Assembly (NCBI RefSeq): GCF_024756275.1
Contig: NZ_JANUGQ010000029.1
Span: 1 to 64,000 of the forward strand
DNA: 64,000 nucleotides
DNA from: Streptomyces pyxinae
GTDB taxonomy: Bacteria > Actinomycetota > Actinomycetes > Streptomycetales > Streptomycetaceae
Direction: 5' to 3'
A model generated the notes under the pieces. It did not search any database. It had not been told where the DNA came from and saw only the letters and a list, made by a program, of their open reading frames with translations. A program made the translations under genes and the position numbers. Position 1 is the stretch's first letter, and every line of letters starts with the position of its first letter. Positions 7,545 to 16,085 of the stretch are shown piece by piece.

Positions 7545-8690
7545 GTGCGTCCCCCCTTCACCGCTCTCCATGTCGTTCAGCCGGGTGACGGCGGAGTCGC
7601 CCGTGTGGTGGCCGATCTGACCGGGGCGCAGCTCGCCCGGGGCCTGCGGGTCGCCGTCGCCTGTCCGCCCGGTACGCCGCTGGCGGGCCGGGTACGGGCG
7701 CTGGGCGCCGAGACGTACCCCTGGCGGGCGGGCCGGGACCCGGGGCGCGCGGTGGCGGCCGAGATCCGGCGGGTGGGCGAGCTGGTGGCCCTGGTCGGTC
7801 CGGACCTGGTGCACGCGCACAGCGCCAAGGCCGGGCTCGCCGCCCGGCTGGCGGTGCGCGGCCGGGTGCCCACCGTCTACCAGCCGCACGCCTGGTCCTT
7901 CGAGGCGGTGGACGGCCTGACCGGCGCCCTGGCGCGGCGCTGGGAGTGCCGGGCGGCCCGCTGGACGCACCGGATCGTCTGTGTGAGCGAGGCCGAACGG
8001 CGGCGCGGCGAGCGGGCGGGCGTCCGGGCCCGCTGGTCGATCGTGCACAACGGGGTGGACGTGGCGCGGTACGCCTCCGGGCCCGGCCGGGCACTCGCCC
8101 GTACCGCCCTCGGGGTGCCGGCCCGGGTGCCGCTGGTGGTCTGTGTGGGGCGGCTCTGCCGGCAGAAGGGCCAGGACACCCTGCTGGCGGCCTGGCCCCG
8201 GGTCGCCAGCAGGGTGCCGGACGCCCGGCTGGTGCTGGTCGGGGACGGCCCGGACGCCGCCGCCCTCCGTGCGGCCGCGCCCCCGTCGGTCACCCTCGCC
8301 GGACCGGTCACCGACCCGGCGCCCTGGTACCGGGCGGCCGACCTGGTGGTCCAGCCGTCCCGCTGGGAGGGCATGGCGCTCGCCCCGCTGGAGGCCATGG
8401 CGACCGGCCGGCCGGTACTGCTCAGCGATGTGGACGGCGCCCGGGAGAGCCTGCCGCCCGGCCAGGACGCGTACTGCCTGGTCCCGCCCGGCGACCCCAC
8501 CGCCCTGGCGGACGCGCTGGTCCGGCTGCTCCAGCGGCCGATTCTGCGGCTGGCCCTGGGGCAGCGCGCCCGGGAGCACATGCGGGAGGGATTCGATGTG
8601 CGGCGCACCGGCGCGGCCCTCGCGGAGGTGTACCGCGAGGTGGCCGGTGGAGGTCGTCCCGACCTGATGAGGGAGCCGGTCGCCCAGTGA
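7545..8690 (+). CDS. GT4-type glycosyltransferase, first gene of the EPS operon
   Basis: A 381-residue GT-B retaining glycosyltransferase (GT4 group) that moves a sugar from a nucleotide donor to the lipid-linked repeat unit at the inner membrane face. The N-terminal acceptor domain has HVVQPGDGGVARVV and DLVHAHSAKAG (about residue 90). The C-terminal donor domain has VCVGRLCRQKGQDTLLAAW and the EX7E region WEGMALAPLEAMATGRP (about 273-290). GTG 7545 is chosen for AAAGGG seven bases upstream; the open frame extends earlier but is Pro/Arg-rich junk. The stop overlaps the next start. Sugar specificity cannot be read. Confidence 0.88.
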   Translation: MRPPFTALHVVQPGDGGVARVVADLTGAQLARGLRVAVACPPGTPLAGRVRALGAETYPWRAGRDPGRAVAAEIRRVGELVALVGPDLVHAHSAKAGLAARLAVRGRVPTVYQPHAWSFEAVDGLTGALARRWECRAARWTHRIVCVSEAERRRGERAGVRARWSIVHNGVDVARYASGPGRALARTALGVPARVPLVVCVGRLCRQKGQDTLLAAWPRVASRVPDARLVLVGDGPDAAALRAAAPPSVTLAGPVTDPAPWYRAADLVVQPSRWEGMALAPLEAMATGRPVLLSDVDGARESLPPGQDAYCLVPPGDPTALADALVRLLQRPILRLALGQRAREHMREGFDVRRTGAALAEVYREVAGGGRPDLMREPVAQ

Positions 8691-10456
8691 CCCCGGAACG
8701 TATGCGTACGGAACGTTTGACGGAACATATGAGTGCGGCCCTGCCCGGGGCCGCCGCCCCGGCCCCCGCCGGTGTCGGTATCGGTGTGAGCGCCACTGCC
8801 GGTGCCCACGCCGGGGCCGGCCGCAGTGCCGATCTCGCCGCCCCCGCCGGCCTCTCTGTCGCCGTCCCCGCCGCTGTTCCCGCCGACGCCACCGTGCCGG
8901 AGACGGCCCGCACCGGGACGGCCCAGGACACCGGGCCCGGGTCCGGGCCCCTGCCCGTGTCCGGTGCCGTCACCCCGACGGCGCCCGCCGGGCCGGGGAA
9001 GGCCGCCGGGGCGGCGGTGCCCGCCGGAACCGGGAGGACCGCCGGGCCGGGGAAGGCCGCCGGAGTGCCGTCGCCCGCGCGGGGCGCGGACCGGCTGGCA
9101 CTGCCGCCGCGCCGCCCGGCGCCCGCGCCGCCGTTTCTCTCGGCGCTGGTGGCGGTGGACTGCCTCGCCGTGCCGGCCGCCGCCGTCGCGGTGCCGGCCG
9201 GCGGAGGGCTGCCGGGCGCCGGGCTGCTGATGCAACTCACCCTGCTCGCCACGCTGCTGAGCGCCCGGGCCGGGCTGTACCGGCCGGGCGCCCTCGCCTC
9301 CGTACTCGGTGAACTCCCCGCTCTGGCCGGCCGGGCGGCCGTGGTCTGGGGCGCGGCGGCGCTGCTCGGCCACCCGCAGCTCACCCCGGCCCGGGCCGCC
9401 GCCGCCTGGGCCGTCCAGCTGGCCGTGGTCTGCTGCGGCCGGGCGGCCGTCCACCACCGGCGGCGCCGGGTCGCGCTCGCCCGGCCGCGCGCCACCCTGG
9501 TGGTCGGTCCCGCCCGGGCGGCCCAGCGGCTGGCCGCCGTGCTCGACCGGCACCCGCGCTACGGGCTGCGGCCGGTCGGCCTGTACGTCACCAGCCCCAC
9601 CGGGGCGGAGATCCCGCAGCCGGGCGGCGGGCGGCCCGCGCTGCCGGTGCTCACCGCCACCGAGGAGATCCACCGGGCGGTGCTCCGCGACGGGGTACGG
9701 GACGCGGTGCTGACCGGCGGCGGCCAGGAGGACCTGGTCACCCTGCTCAGCCACTACGGCTGCGCGGTCTGGCAGCTCGGCCCGGCCGGTGCGACCGGGG
9801 CCGGACCGGTGCCCGCGGCGATGGACCAGCACCTCTGGGGGTACGGCTGCCGCCGGCTCGATCCGCCGCCCGCGCACCGGGGGCTCCCGCTCAAGCGGTT
9901 GCTCGATGTGGCCGTGGCCGCCCCGCTGTTGATCGGGCTCGCCCCGCTGCTGCTGGTCTGCGCGGCGGCGGTACGGCTCTCCGACGGGCCCGGGGTGCTG
10001 TTCCGGCAGGAGCGGGTGGGGCGGCACGGCCGGCCGTTCACCCTGCTGAAGTTCCGTACCCTGCGCCCGGCCGACGAGCGGGAGGCCGCCACCCGCTGGA
10101 GCGTCGCCCACGACGAACGGCTGGGCCCGGTTGGCTCGTTCCTCCGCCGCACCTCGCTGGACGAGCTGCCGCAGCTGTGGAACGTCCTGCGCGGGGACAT
10201 GAGCCTGGTCGGGCCGCGCCCGGAACGGCCGTACTTTGTCGCCCAGTTCAGCAAGGCGCATCCCGGCTACGCGGCCCGGCACCGGATGCCGGTGGGGCTG
10301 ACCGGCCTGGCCCAGGTGCACGGGCTGCGCGGGGACACCTCGATCGAGGACCGCTGCCGCTTCGACAACCACTACATCGACCACTGGTCGCTCTGGGGGG
10401 ACGTGTGCATCCTGCTGCGCACCGCGCTCTCGCTGCTCCGCCCGGCGGGCAGCTGA
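8687..10456 (+). CDS. Polyprenyl-phosphate sugar-1-phosphate transferase (initiating enzyme)
   Basis: A 589-residue membrane enzyme that starts polysaccharide repeat-unit assembly on undecaprenyl phosphate (WcaJ/CpsE-like). Residues 1-140 are Ala/Pro-rich and probably disordered. Hydrophobic helices lie at about 145-235, followed by a Rossmann-like CoA-binding-type segment (ATLVVGPARAAQRLAAVL). The bacterial sugar-transferase domain starts at about 405 (LLDVAVAAPLLIGL) and contains LLKFRTL, then DELPQLWNVL and RGDMSLVGPRPE (about 491-512). GTG 8687 overlaps the previous TGA by three bases; ATG 8702 is the alternative. It may form one complex with the following Wzy- and Wzx-like proteins. Confidence 0.88.
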   Translation: MTPERMRTERLTEHMSAALPGAAAPAPAGVGIGVSATAGAHAGAGRSADLAAPAGLSVAVPAAVPADATVPETARTGTAQDTGPGSGPLPVSGAVTPTAPAGPGKAAGAAVPAGTGRTAGPGKAAGVPSPARGADRLALPPRRPAPAPPFLSALVAVDCLAVPAAAVAVPAGGGLPGAGLLMQLTLLATLLSARAGLYRPGALASVLGELPALAGRAAVVWGAAALLGHPQLTPARAAAAWAVQLAVVCCGRAAVHHRRRRVALARPRATLVVGPARAAQRLAAVLDRHPRYGLRPVGLYVTSPTGAEIPQPGGGRPALPVLTATEEIHRAVLRDGVRDAVLTGGGQEDLVTLLSHYGCAVWQLGPAGATGAGPVPAAMDQHLWGYGCRRLDPPPAHRGLPLKRLLDVAVAAPLLIGLAPLLLVCAAAVRLSDGPGVLFRQERVGRHGRPFTLLKFRTLRPADEREAATRWSVAHDERLGPVGSFLRRTSLDELPQLWNVLRGDMSLVGPRPERPYFVAQFSKAHPGYAARHRMPVGLTGLAQVHGLRGDTSIEDRCRFDNHYIDHWSLWGDVCILLRTALSLLRPAGS

Positions 10457-11958
10457 TGGCGGTCGAACCGCTCCGGACGACCGGGCCGCTCCGGACGACC
10501 GAGTCACTTCGGACGGGCGAGTCGCTCCGGACGGGCGAGTCGCTCCGGACGACCGGACCGCCGGTATCGGCCGGGTCGCCGGTGCCGGGCGGGGTACCGG
10601 GGCCGGTCGACCCGCTCCGGCCCGGGTGCGTACGGCCGCTGTCCCCGAAGAAACCGGCCCGGCTGGTGGCCCGGTTCTGGCCGCTGCTGCCGGCGCTCGC
10701 GGTGGTGGCGCTGCTGACGCTGCCGGTGGACGCCCGGGCGGGGGGCGGCACGGCCGCCGACGCCGCCTCGGCGCTGCTGGTCGGCTGGTGCGCCGTACGG
10801 CTGGTACGGCTCCGGGCCCGGCCGCTCTCCCGGGCCGCCGCCGTGCTGCTGGGGCTGCCGGTGGCCGGGATCTGCGCGGCGGCCGTCACCGCGTACGACC
10901 CGGCCGTCGCCGCGCCCGGTGCGGTGCGCCACCTCCAGGTCTTCGTGCTGGTGCCGGCCGCCGTGGTGACCCTGCTCCGGGACCGGCGGGACTTCGCGGT
11001 GCTGGCCGGGGCGGTGGTGGCGCTGGCGCTCTTCCAGGGGGCGGTCGGCACGGCGCAGTACCTCACCGGGACCGGCGCCTCCTACATGGGCGCGGACGTC
11101 CGGGCGGTCGGCACCTTCGGGCCCGGCGATGTGATGGGCATGGCCACCGTGGTGGCGTACGGCCTGGTGGTCTGTGTGGGCCTGGCGCTCACGACGCGCG
11201 GCCGCCCGCGCATGGCGGCGTACGGTTGCGCGGGGCTGCTGGCGGTGCCACTGGTGCTGTCGTTCAGCCGGGGCGCCTGGATCGCGACCGCCCTCGCCTG
11301 TGCGGTCCAACTGGTGCTGACCGGCGCCCGGCGGGCGGCCCGGCTCGCCCTGGTGGCGGCGGCGCTCGGCGTGGTGCTGGTGGCCGGTCTCGGCGTCGGC
11401 TCGGCCCAGGTGGAGGAGCGGTTCGCCAGCATCGCCCGGGTGGCGGACGCCCCGGACCGCTCGGTCACCGACCGGTACACCCTGTGGGCGGCGGCCGGGG
11501 CGATGTGGCGGGCCGAACCGGTGACCGGCGTCGGGCTCAAGGGCTTTCCGGCGTACCGGGACAGCCATGCCTCGCTGGCCCTCTCCTCCGGCAGCGACAC
11601 GGCCGGCGCCGGGCAGGCGTTCCGCCGCCAGCCGCTGGAGTCGCCGCACAACATGTATCTGCTGGTGCTGGCGGAGCAGGGGCTGCTGGGCCTGATCACG
11701 GTGGCGGCCGTCTGGCCGGCGCTGCTGGTGGCCGGGGTACGACGGCTGCGGCGCCGGCGGGTGGCTCAACAGGCGGTGAGTCCGGCCGGGTTGGTGGCGG
11801 TGGGGCTGCTGGGCTGGCAGGTCGTCGACTTCGTGTACGCGGACATCGGCGGGCCCACCACGGTGCTGACCGCGCTGGTGCTGGGGCTCGCCGGATGGTG
11901 GGTGCTGGGGGCGGGCGCCGCCGCCGGGGCGGAGGCGGGGGTGCGGGGTGACCACTGA
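10456..11958 (+). CDS. O-antigen ligase / Wzy-like polysaccharide polymerase
   Basis: A 500-residue multi-spanning membrane protein of the O-antigen ligase/polymerase superfamily, expected to join lipid-linked repeat units outside the membrane. Residues 1-50 are hydrophilic and encoded by five 18-bp repeats (10471-10560, LRTTxS/P units). About ten membrane helices follow, with a large outer loop at about 315-395 containing RYTLWAAAGAMWR, VTGVGLKGFPAY and ESPHNMYLLVLAEQGLLG, the typical Wzy_C signature including PHN. The ATG overlaps the preceding TGA (TGATG). The substrate is unknown. Confidence 0.82.
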   Translation: MAVEPLRTTGPLRTTESLRTGESLRTGESLRTTGPPVSAGSPVPGGVPGPVDPLRPGCVRPLSPKKPARLVARFWPLLPALAVVALLTLPVDARAGGGTAADAASALLVGWCAVRLVRLRARPLSRAAAVLLGLPVAGICAAAVTAYDPAVAAPGAVRHLQVFVLVPAAVVTLLRDRRDFAVLAGAVVALALFQGAVGTAQYLTGTGASYMGADVRAVGTFGPGDVMGMATVVAYGLVVCVGLALTTRGRPRMAAYGCAGLLAVPLVLSFSRGAWIATALACAVQLVLTGARRAARLALVAAALGVVLVAGLGVGSAQVEERFASIARVADAPDRSVTDRYTLWAAAGAMWRAEPVTGVGLKGFPAYRDSHASLALSSGSDTAGAGQAFRRQPLESPHNMYLLVLAEQGLLGLITVAAVWPALLVAGVRRLRRRRVAQQAVSPAGLVAVGLLGWQVVDFVYADIGGPTTVLTALVLGLAGWWVLGAGAAAGAEAGVRGDH

Positions 11959-13789
11959 CAGCGGGACGCGCGAGGTGCGCGGGACGCATGAGACGCCCGG
12001 GGCCGGGGCGCCGAGCGAAGCGGAGACCGGGACGGAGGCCGGGACCGGGACCGGGACGGAGGGCGGGAGCGGGACCGGGACCGGGGCCCGGGCGGGGGGC
12101 ACCGGGCGGTACGAGCCGCTGCCCGGGCCGTCGTCCCGGAAGGCCCCCGGGCGGGCGGGCGGACCGGGGCGGGTCCTGGCCCGGGCGGCCGCGCTGACGG
12201 CCGGGTTCACGGCGGTCGGCGCCCTGCTGGGGCTGGTCCGGGACCAGTTGCTGGCCCGGTCGTTCGGGGCGGGCGGGGAGACCGACGCCTTCCTGGTCGC
12301 CTGGACGGTGCCGGAGTTCGCCGCCACCCTGCTGATCGAGGACGCCATGGCGCTGGTCCTGGTGCCCGCCTTCGCCCGGGCGCTCGCCCGCCGGTCCGCC
12401 GCCCCGGCCGCCGGGCCCGATCCGGTACGCGCCCTGGTGCGGGCCACCCTGCCGAGGGCCGCGCTCGTCACCGCCGGGGCGGCCGGGCTGCTGGTGCTCG
12501 CCGCCCCCCGGGTCGTACCGCTGCTGGCGCCGGGGCTGCCGGAGAGCGCGCTCGCGGTCGACTGCACCAGGTCCACCGCCACCTGCGTGTTCTCCTTCGC
12601 GCTGGCCGGTTACGCCAGCGCCGCGCTCCGGGCGCACGGGCGGTACGCGGCGCCCGCCGCCATCTATGTGGCGTACAACGCCGGGATCATCGCCGCCGTG
12701 CTGCTGCTCGGTCCCGCGTGGGGCGTACGGGCGGCGGCGGCCGGGGTGGCGCTCGGCGGGGCGGCGATGGTGCTGCTCCAGGCGCCGGTGCTGTGGCGGC
12801 GGCTGCGCGCGGTGGCGGACGCGCCGGGCGCGGGAGCTCCCGGGCCGGTGGCGGACGGCGGGACGGCCGTACGGGCGCTGCTGGTGGTGCTGGCGCCGGC
12901 CATCGTCTTCGCGCTGACCCGGCAGTCGCAGGTGCTGGTGGAGCGGTTCCTCGCCGCCCCGCTGCCCGCCGGGGCCATCTCGCACCTCAACTATGCCCAG
13001 AAGGTGGCGCAGTTGCCGATGGTGCTCTCGCTGATGCTCTGCACGGTCAGCTTCCCGGTGGTGGCCCGGGCGCTGGCCGCCGGGGACACCGCCGGAGCCG
13101 GGCGCCGGGCCGAACGGGATCTGCTGGCGGCGGCGGCCCTGGTCACCCTGGGCGCCGCGGCGGTGATCGCGGGAGCACCCGGAATCGTGGAACTCCTGTT
13201 CCAGCGCGGGGCGTTCGACCCGGCGGACACCGGGGCCACCGCCACCGTGATGCGGGTGTACGCGCTCGGGCTGCTCGGCCAGACCCTGGTCGGCGGACTG
13301 GTCCGCTGCTACTTCTCGGCGGCCCGCCCGCTCTGGTACCCGGCCGCCGCGATGGCCGCCGGCGTCGCCCTCACCGCCGTCGCCGGGGCTTACGGGGCGC
13401 GGAGTTGGGGTGCCCCGGGGATCGCCGCCGCCAACGCGCTCGGCATCACCCTGACCGCCACCCTGCTGCTGTGCGGCGCCCGGCGGCAGAGTGTGCCGCT
13501 CTCCGTCCGCCGGCTGGCCGGGGGGCTCGCCCGGCTCATGGCGGCGGGCGCGGTCGCCACCGCCGCCGGCTGGGCCTCGGCCACCGGCCCGGCACCGCTC
13601 GCCGTTCCGCTGGCCCTGGCCGTCACCACCGCCGTCTTCCTCGCCGCCGCCCTGCTGCTGCGCGCCCCGGCGGTGACCGAACTGGCGGCTTTCGTACCGG
13701 GGTTGGGCGGGCTCCCCGTCGTACGTCCCCGGGGTGGCCGTCCGGCGCCCGCCGCGACCCGTTCCGTTCTGCCGAAGGCCCGCCGATGA
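11948..13789 (+). CDS. MurJ/MviN-family lipid-linked oligosaccharide flippase (Wzx role)
   Basis: A 613-residue MOP-superfamily transporter. Residues 1-75 are Gly/Thr/Glu-rich and unstructured. The membrane domain begins ARAAALTAGFTAVGALLGLV and RDQLLARSFGAGGETDAF, the N-terminal signature of MurJ. Later segments such as FALTRQSQVLVERFL, LNYAQKVAQLPMVL and LFQRGAFDPADT also match the family, with about 14 helices in all. Because it sits inside a polysaccharide operon it probably flips the repeat unit rather than lipid II. GTG 11948 overlaps the upstream gene by 11 bases and the stop overlaps the next ATG. Confidence 0.85.
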   Translation: MTTDSGTREVRGTHETPGAGAPSEAETGTEAGTGTGTEGGSGTGTGARAGGTGRYEPLPGPSSRKAPGRAGGPGRVLARAAALTAGFTAVGALLGLVRDQLLARSFGAGGETDAFLVAWTVPEFAATLLIEDAMALVLVPAFARALARRSAAPAAGPDPVRALVRATLPRAALVTAGAAGLLVLAAPRVVPLLAPGLPESALAVDCTRSTATCVFSFALAGYASAALRAHGRYAAPAAIYVAYNAGIIAAVLLLGPAWGVRAAAAGVALGGAAMVLLQAPVLWRRLRAVADAPGAGAPGPVADGGTAVRALLVVLAPAIVFALTRQSQVLVERFLAAPLPAGAISHLNYAQKVAQLPMVLSLMLCTVSFPVVARALAAGDTAGAGRRAERDLLAAAALVTLGAAAVIAGAPGIVELLFQRGAFDPADTGATATVMRVYALGLLGQTLVGGLVRCYFSAARPLWYPAAAMAAGVALTAVAGAYGARSWGAPGIAAANALGITLTATLLLCGARRQSVPLSVRRLAGGLARLMAAGAVATAAGWASATGPAPLAVPLALAVTTAVFLAAALLLRAPAVTELAAFVPGLGGLPVVRPRGGRPAPAATRSVLPKARR

Positions 13790-14577
13790 ACAACACCTCC
13801 AGTGAACCGACACGGGGATCGTCCGCCGTCCGGCCGGTACGGCTCCTGATCGCCATGTACCACTCGGTGGACGGCCGCACCGGCCCCGCCGACGACCCGT
13901 ACGGGGTGACGGTCGCCCCGGACCGGCTCGACCGGCAGTTGCGCGCGCTGCGCGACCGGGGGCTGCGCGGGGTCTCCGTACGGGAGTTGCTGGCCGCCGC
14001 GCGGACCGGCCGGGCGCGCGGTCTGATCGGGCTCACCTTCGACGACGGGTACGCCGACTTCCTGGACACCGCCGTGCCGTTGCTGCGCCGCCACGACTGC
14101 ACCGCCACCGTCTTCGTGCTCCCGGGCCTGCCGGGCGGTACGAACGACTGGGACCCGCTGGGCCCGCGCAAGCCGCTGCTCACCGAGGCGGGCGTCCGGG
14201 CCTGTGCCGCCGCCGGGATGGAGGTCGGCTCGCACGGGCTCCGGCACCGTTCGCTGCCGGCCGCCGACGACGCCGTACTCCGCGCCGAGACCGAGGAGAG
14301 CCGGGCGCTGCTGCGGGAGATGACCGGCGCCGCGCCCGAGGGGTTCTGCTACCCGTACGGCCACCTGGACGCGCGGTCGGTGGCGGCCGTCCGGGCGGCC
14401 GGCTACGCCTACGGCTGCGCCATCGACCCGGGCGCCCTCGGCGGCGTACACGCCCTGCCCCGGGTCCATGTGGGGCAGCGGGACACCGGCCCCCGGCTGG
14501 CCGCCAAGTATCTGCTGCACCCGCTGCGCCGCCGCCCGGTCGTCCCGGCCGCCGCCCCGGTGGTGCGGGTCCCGTGA
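13786..14577 (+). CDS. Polysaccharide deacetylase (CE4 family)
   Basis: A 263-residue NodB-type deacetylase that would remove acetyl groups from amino sugars of the polysaccharide. Motif 1 TFDDGYADF (Asp85-Asp86) and the metal site SHGLRHRSLP (about 149-156, His-x-x-x-His) are present. CYPYGHLD (about 188) is the later conserved motif, and LPRVHVG near the end is usual. No signal peptide is seen, so it either acts inside the cell on lipid-linked units or is exported otherwise. The start overlaps the flippase stop (ATGA) and the stop overlaps the next GTG. Confidence 0.86.
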   Translation: MNNTSSEPTRGSSAVRPVRLLIAMYHSVDGRTGPADDPYGVTVAPDRLDRQLRALRDRGLRGVSVRELLAAARTGRARGLIGLTFDDGYADFLDTAVPLLRRHDCTATVFVLPGLPGGTNDWDPLGPRKPLLTEAGVRACAAAGMEVGSHGLRHRSLPAADDAVLRAETEESRALLREMTGAAPEGFCYPYGHLDARSVAAVRAAGYAYGCAIDPGALGGVHALPRVHVGQRDTGPRLAAKYLLHPLRRRPVVPAAAPVVRVP

Positions 14578-16082
14578 GCTCCGGCGGCCCGCTGCGGGTA
14601 CTGCATGTCATCACCGGGCTCGGCATCGGCGGCGCCGAGCAGCAGTTGCGCGCCCTCCTCCGCCAACTGCCCACACAGCACCGGGTGGTGACGCTCACCA
14701 ACCCGGGCCCGGTCGCGGACGGGCTGCGCGCCGACGGGGTGCCGGTCGCCCATCTCGCCATGGGCGGCAACCGCGACCTCACCGCGCTGCCCCGGCTCAC
14801 CCGGCTGATCCGGGCGGGCGGCTACGACCTGGTCCACACCCATCTCTACCGGGCCTGCCTCTACGGCCGGATCGCCGCCCGGCTGGCGGGTGTCCGGACC
14901 GTCGTGGCGACCGAACACTCCCTGGGCGCCGCCCAGATCGAGGGCCGGCCGCTGACCCCCGGCACCCGCGCCCTCTATCTGGCCGGTGAGCGGCTCGGTA
15001 CCGCCACGGTCGCCGTCTCCGAGGCGGTCGCCCGGCGGCTCACCGACTGGGGGGTGGCGCCGGAGCGGGTACGGGTGGTGCCCAACGGCATCGAACCGGC
15101 GCGGTTCGCCCACGACCCGGCGGCCCGGCGGGCGGTACGGGCCCGGCTGGGGCTGCCGCCCGGCGCGTATGTGATCGGCGGGGTCGGCCGGCTGGTGCCG
15201 GGCAAGCGGTTCGACGCGCTGGTCCGGGCGTTCGCCGCGGTCGCCGCCGAACGGCCGGGAATCCGGCTGCTGTTGATCGGGGACGGGCCCGAGCGTGCCC
15301 GGCTGGAGCGGCTGGCGGCCGAACGGGGCGTCGCCGACCGGGTGGTGTGGACGGGCGGCGTCCCCCAGGACCGGGAGACGGCCCCACCGGGCCGCGGGAC
15401 CACCACCGTGCTCGGCGGTGCTCCGGCTCCGGACGGGCCCGGTGCGGCTCCGACTCGGGTCACGGCCGGACTCGGCGGCCCCCTGGCTCCGGTTCCGGTC
15501 CGGCCCGAGGCCCCGGCCCCGGACGGGCCTGGTACGGCTCCGGTTCCGGCCGGGCGCGAGGCCCTGGGGCCGGTTCCGGCCGGCCCCGGTGCGGCTCCGG
15601 CTCGGGCTCCGGTTCCGTCCGGTCCCGGTGGGGCCCCCGGACTGCCCGGGCTGCCCGGGCCGCTCGGACTGCCCGGACTGCTGGCGGCGATGGATCTGTT
15701 CGTCTCCGCCTCGCCGGACGAGGCGTTCGGGCTCGCCGTCGTGGAGGCGCTGGCCGCCGGGCTGCCGGTGCGGTACGTGGCCTGCCCGGCGCTGGAGGAC
15801 CTGCCGCCCGGCGACGCGCCCGGGGCCCGGCGCACCGGCCCCACCGTCCCGGAGCTGGCCGCCGCGCTGCGAGAGGCGGCCGGCGCCGGGCCGGTACGGC
15901 TGCCGGTGCCCGCCGCCGTGCGCCACTACGACATCGCCCGCAGCGCCCGCCGGCTGCTCTCCCTGTACGAGGCGTGCCACGAGCGCGCCGGACACCCGGC
16001 GCGGCACGCGCGCCCGGCACACCTCATACACCAGGCACACCGCACACACCGCTCACACCACGACCCCTCACGGAGCGAGTGA
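14574..16082 (+). CDS. GT4-type glycosyltransferase with a ~100-residue low-complexity insert
   Basis: A 502-residue GT-B glycosyltransferase. The N-terminal domain has HVITGLGIGGAEQQLRALL and DLVHTHLYRACLYGR. The donor domain has RVVPNGIEPARF and GGVGRLVPGKRFDALVRAF. After VVWTGGVPQD (about residue 264) a Pro/Gly/Ala-rich stretch of about 100 residues interrupts the fold. The C-terminal donor half resumes at LLAAMDLFVSASPDEAFGLA (about 367). The EX7E motif DEAFGLAVVEAL is intact. The tail is His/Ala-rich. GTG 14574 overlaps the deacetylase stop. The insert is in frame and would emerge where a short loop normally lies. Confidence 0.83.
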   Translation: MSSGGPLRVLHVITGLGIGGAEQQLRALLRQLPTQHRVVTLTNPGPVADGLRADGVPVAHLAMGGNRDLTALPRLTRLIRAGGYDLVHTHLYRACLYGRIAARLAGVRTVVATEHSLGAAQIEGRPLTPGTRALYLAGERLGTATVAVSEAVARRLTDWGVAPERVRVVPNGIEPARFAHDPAARRAVRARLGLPPGAYVIGGVGRLVPGKRFDALVRAFAAVAAERPGIRLLLIGDGPERARLERLAAERGVADRVVWTGGVPQDRETAPPGRGTTTVLGGAPAPDGPGAAPTRVTAGLGGPLAPVPVRPEAPAPDGPGTAPVPAGREALGPVPAGPGAAPARAPVPSGPGGAPGLPGLPGPLGLPGLLAAMDLFVSASPDEAFGLAVVEALAAGLPVRYVACPALEDLPPGDAPGARRTGPTVPELAAALREAAGAGPVRLPVPAAVRHYDIARSARRLLSLYEACHERAGHPARHARPAHLIHQAHRTHRSHHDPSRSE

Positions 16083-16085
16083 CCC

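Noticed and set aside
7877..10507. 876-residue open frame on the minus strand opposite the glycosyltransferase and sugar transferase genes
   Set aside because: Arg/Pro/Gly-rich shadow of GC-rich coding DNA with no family motif; the plus-strand genes carry clear enzyme signatures and stop-start overlaps.
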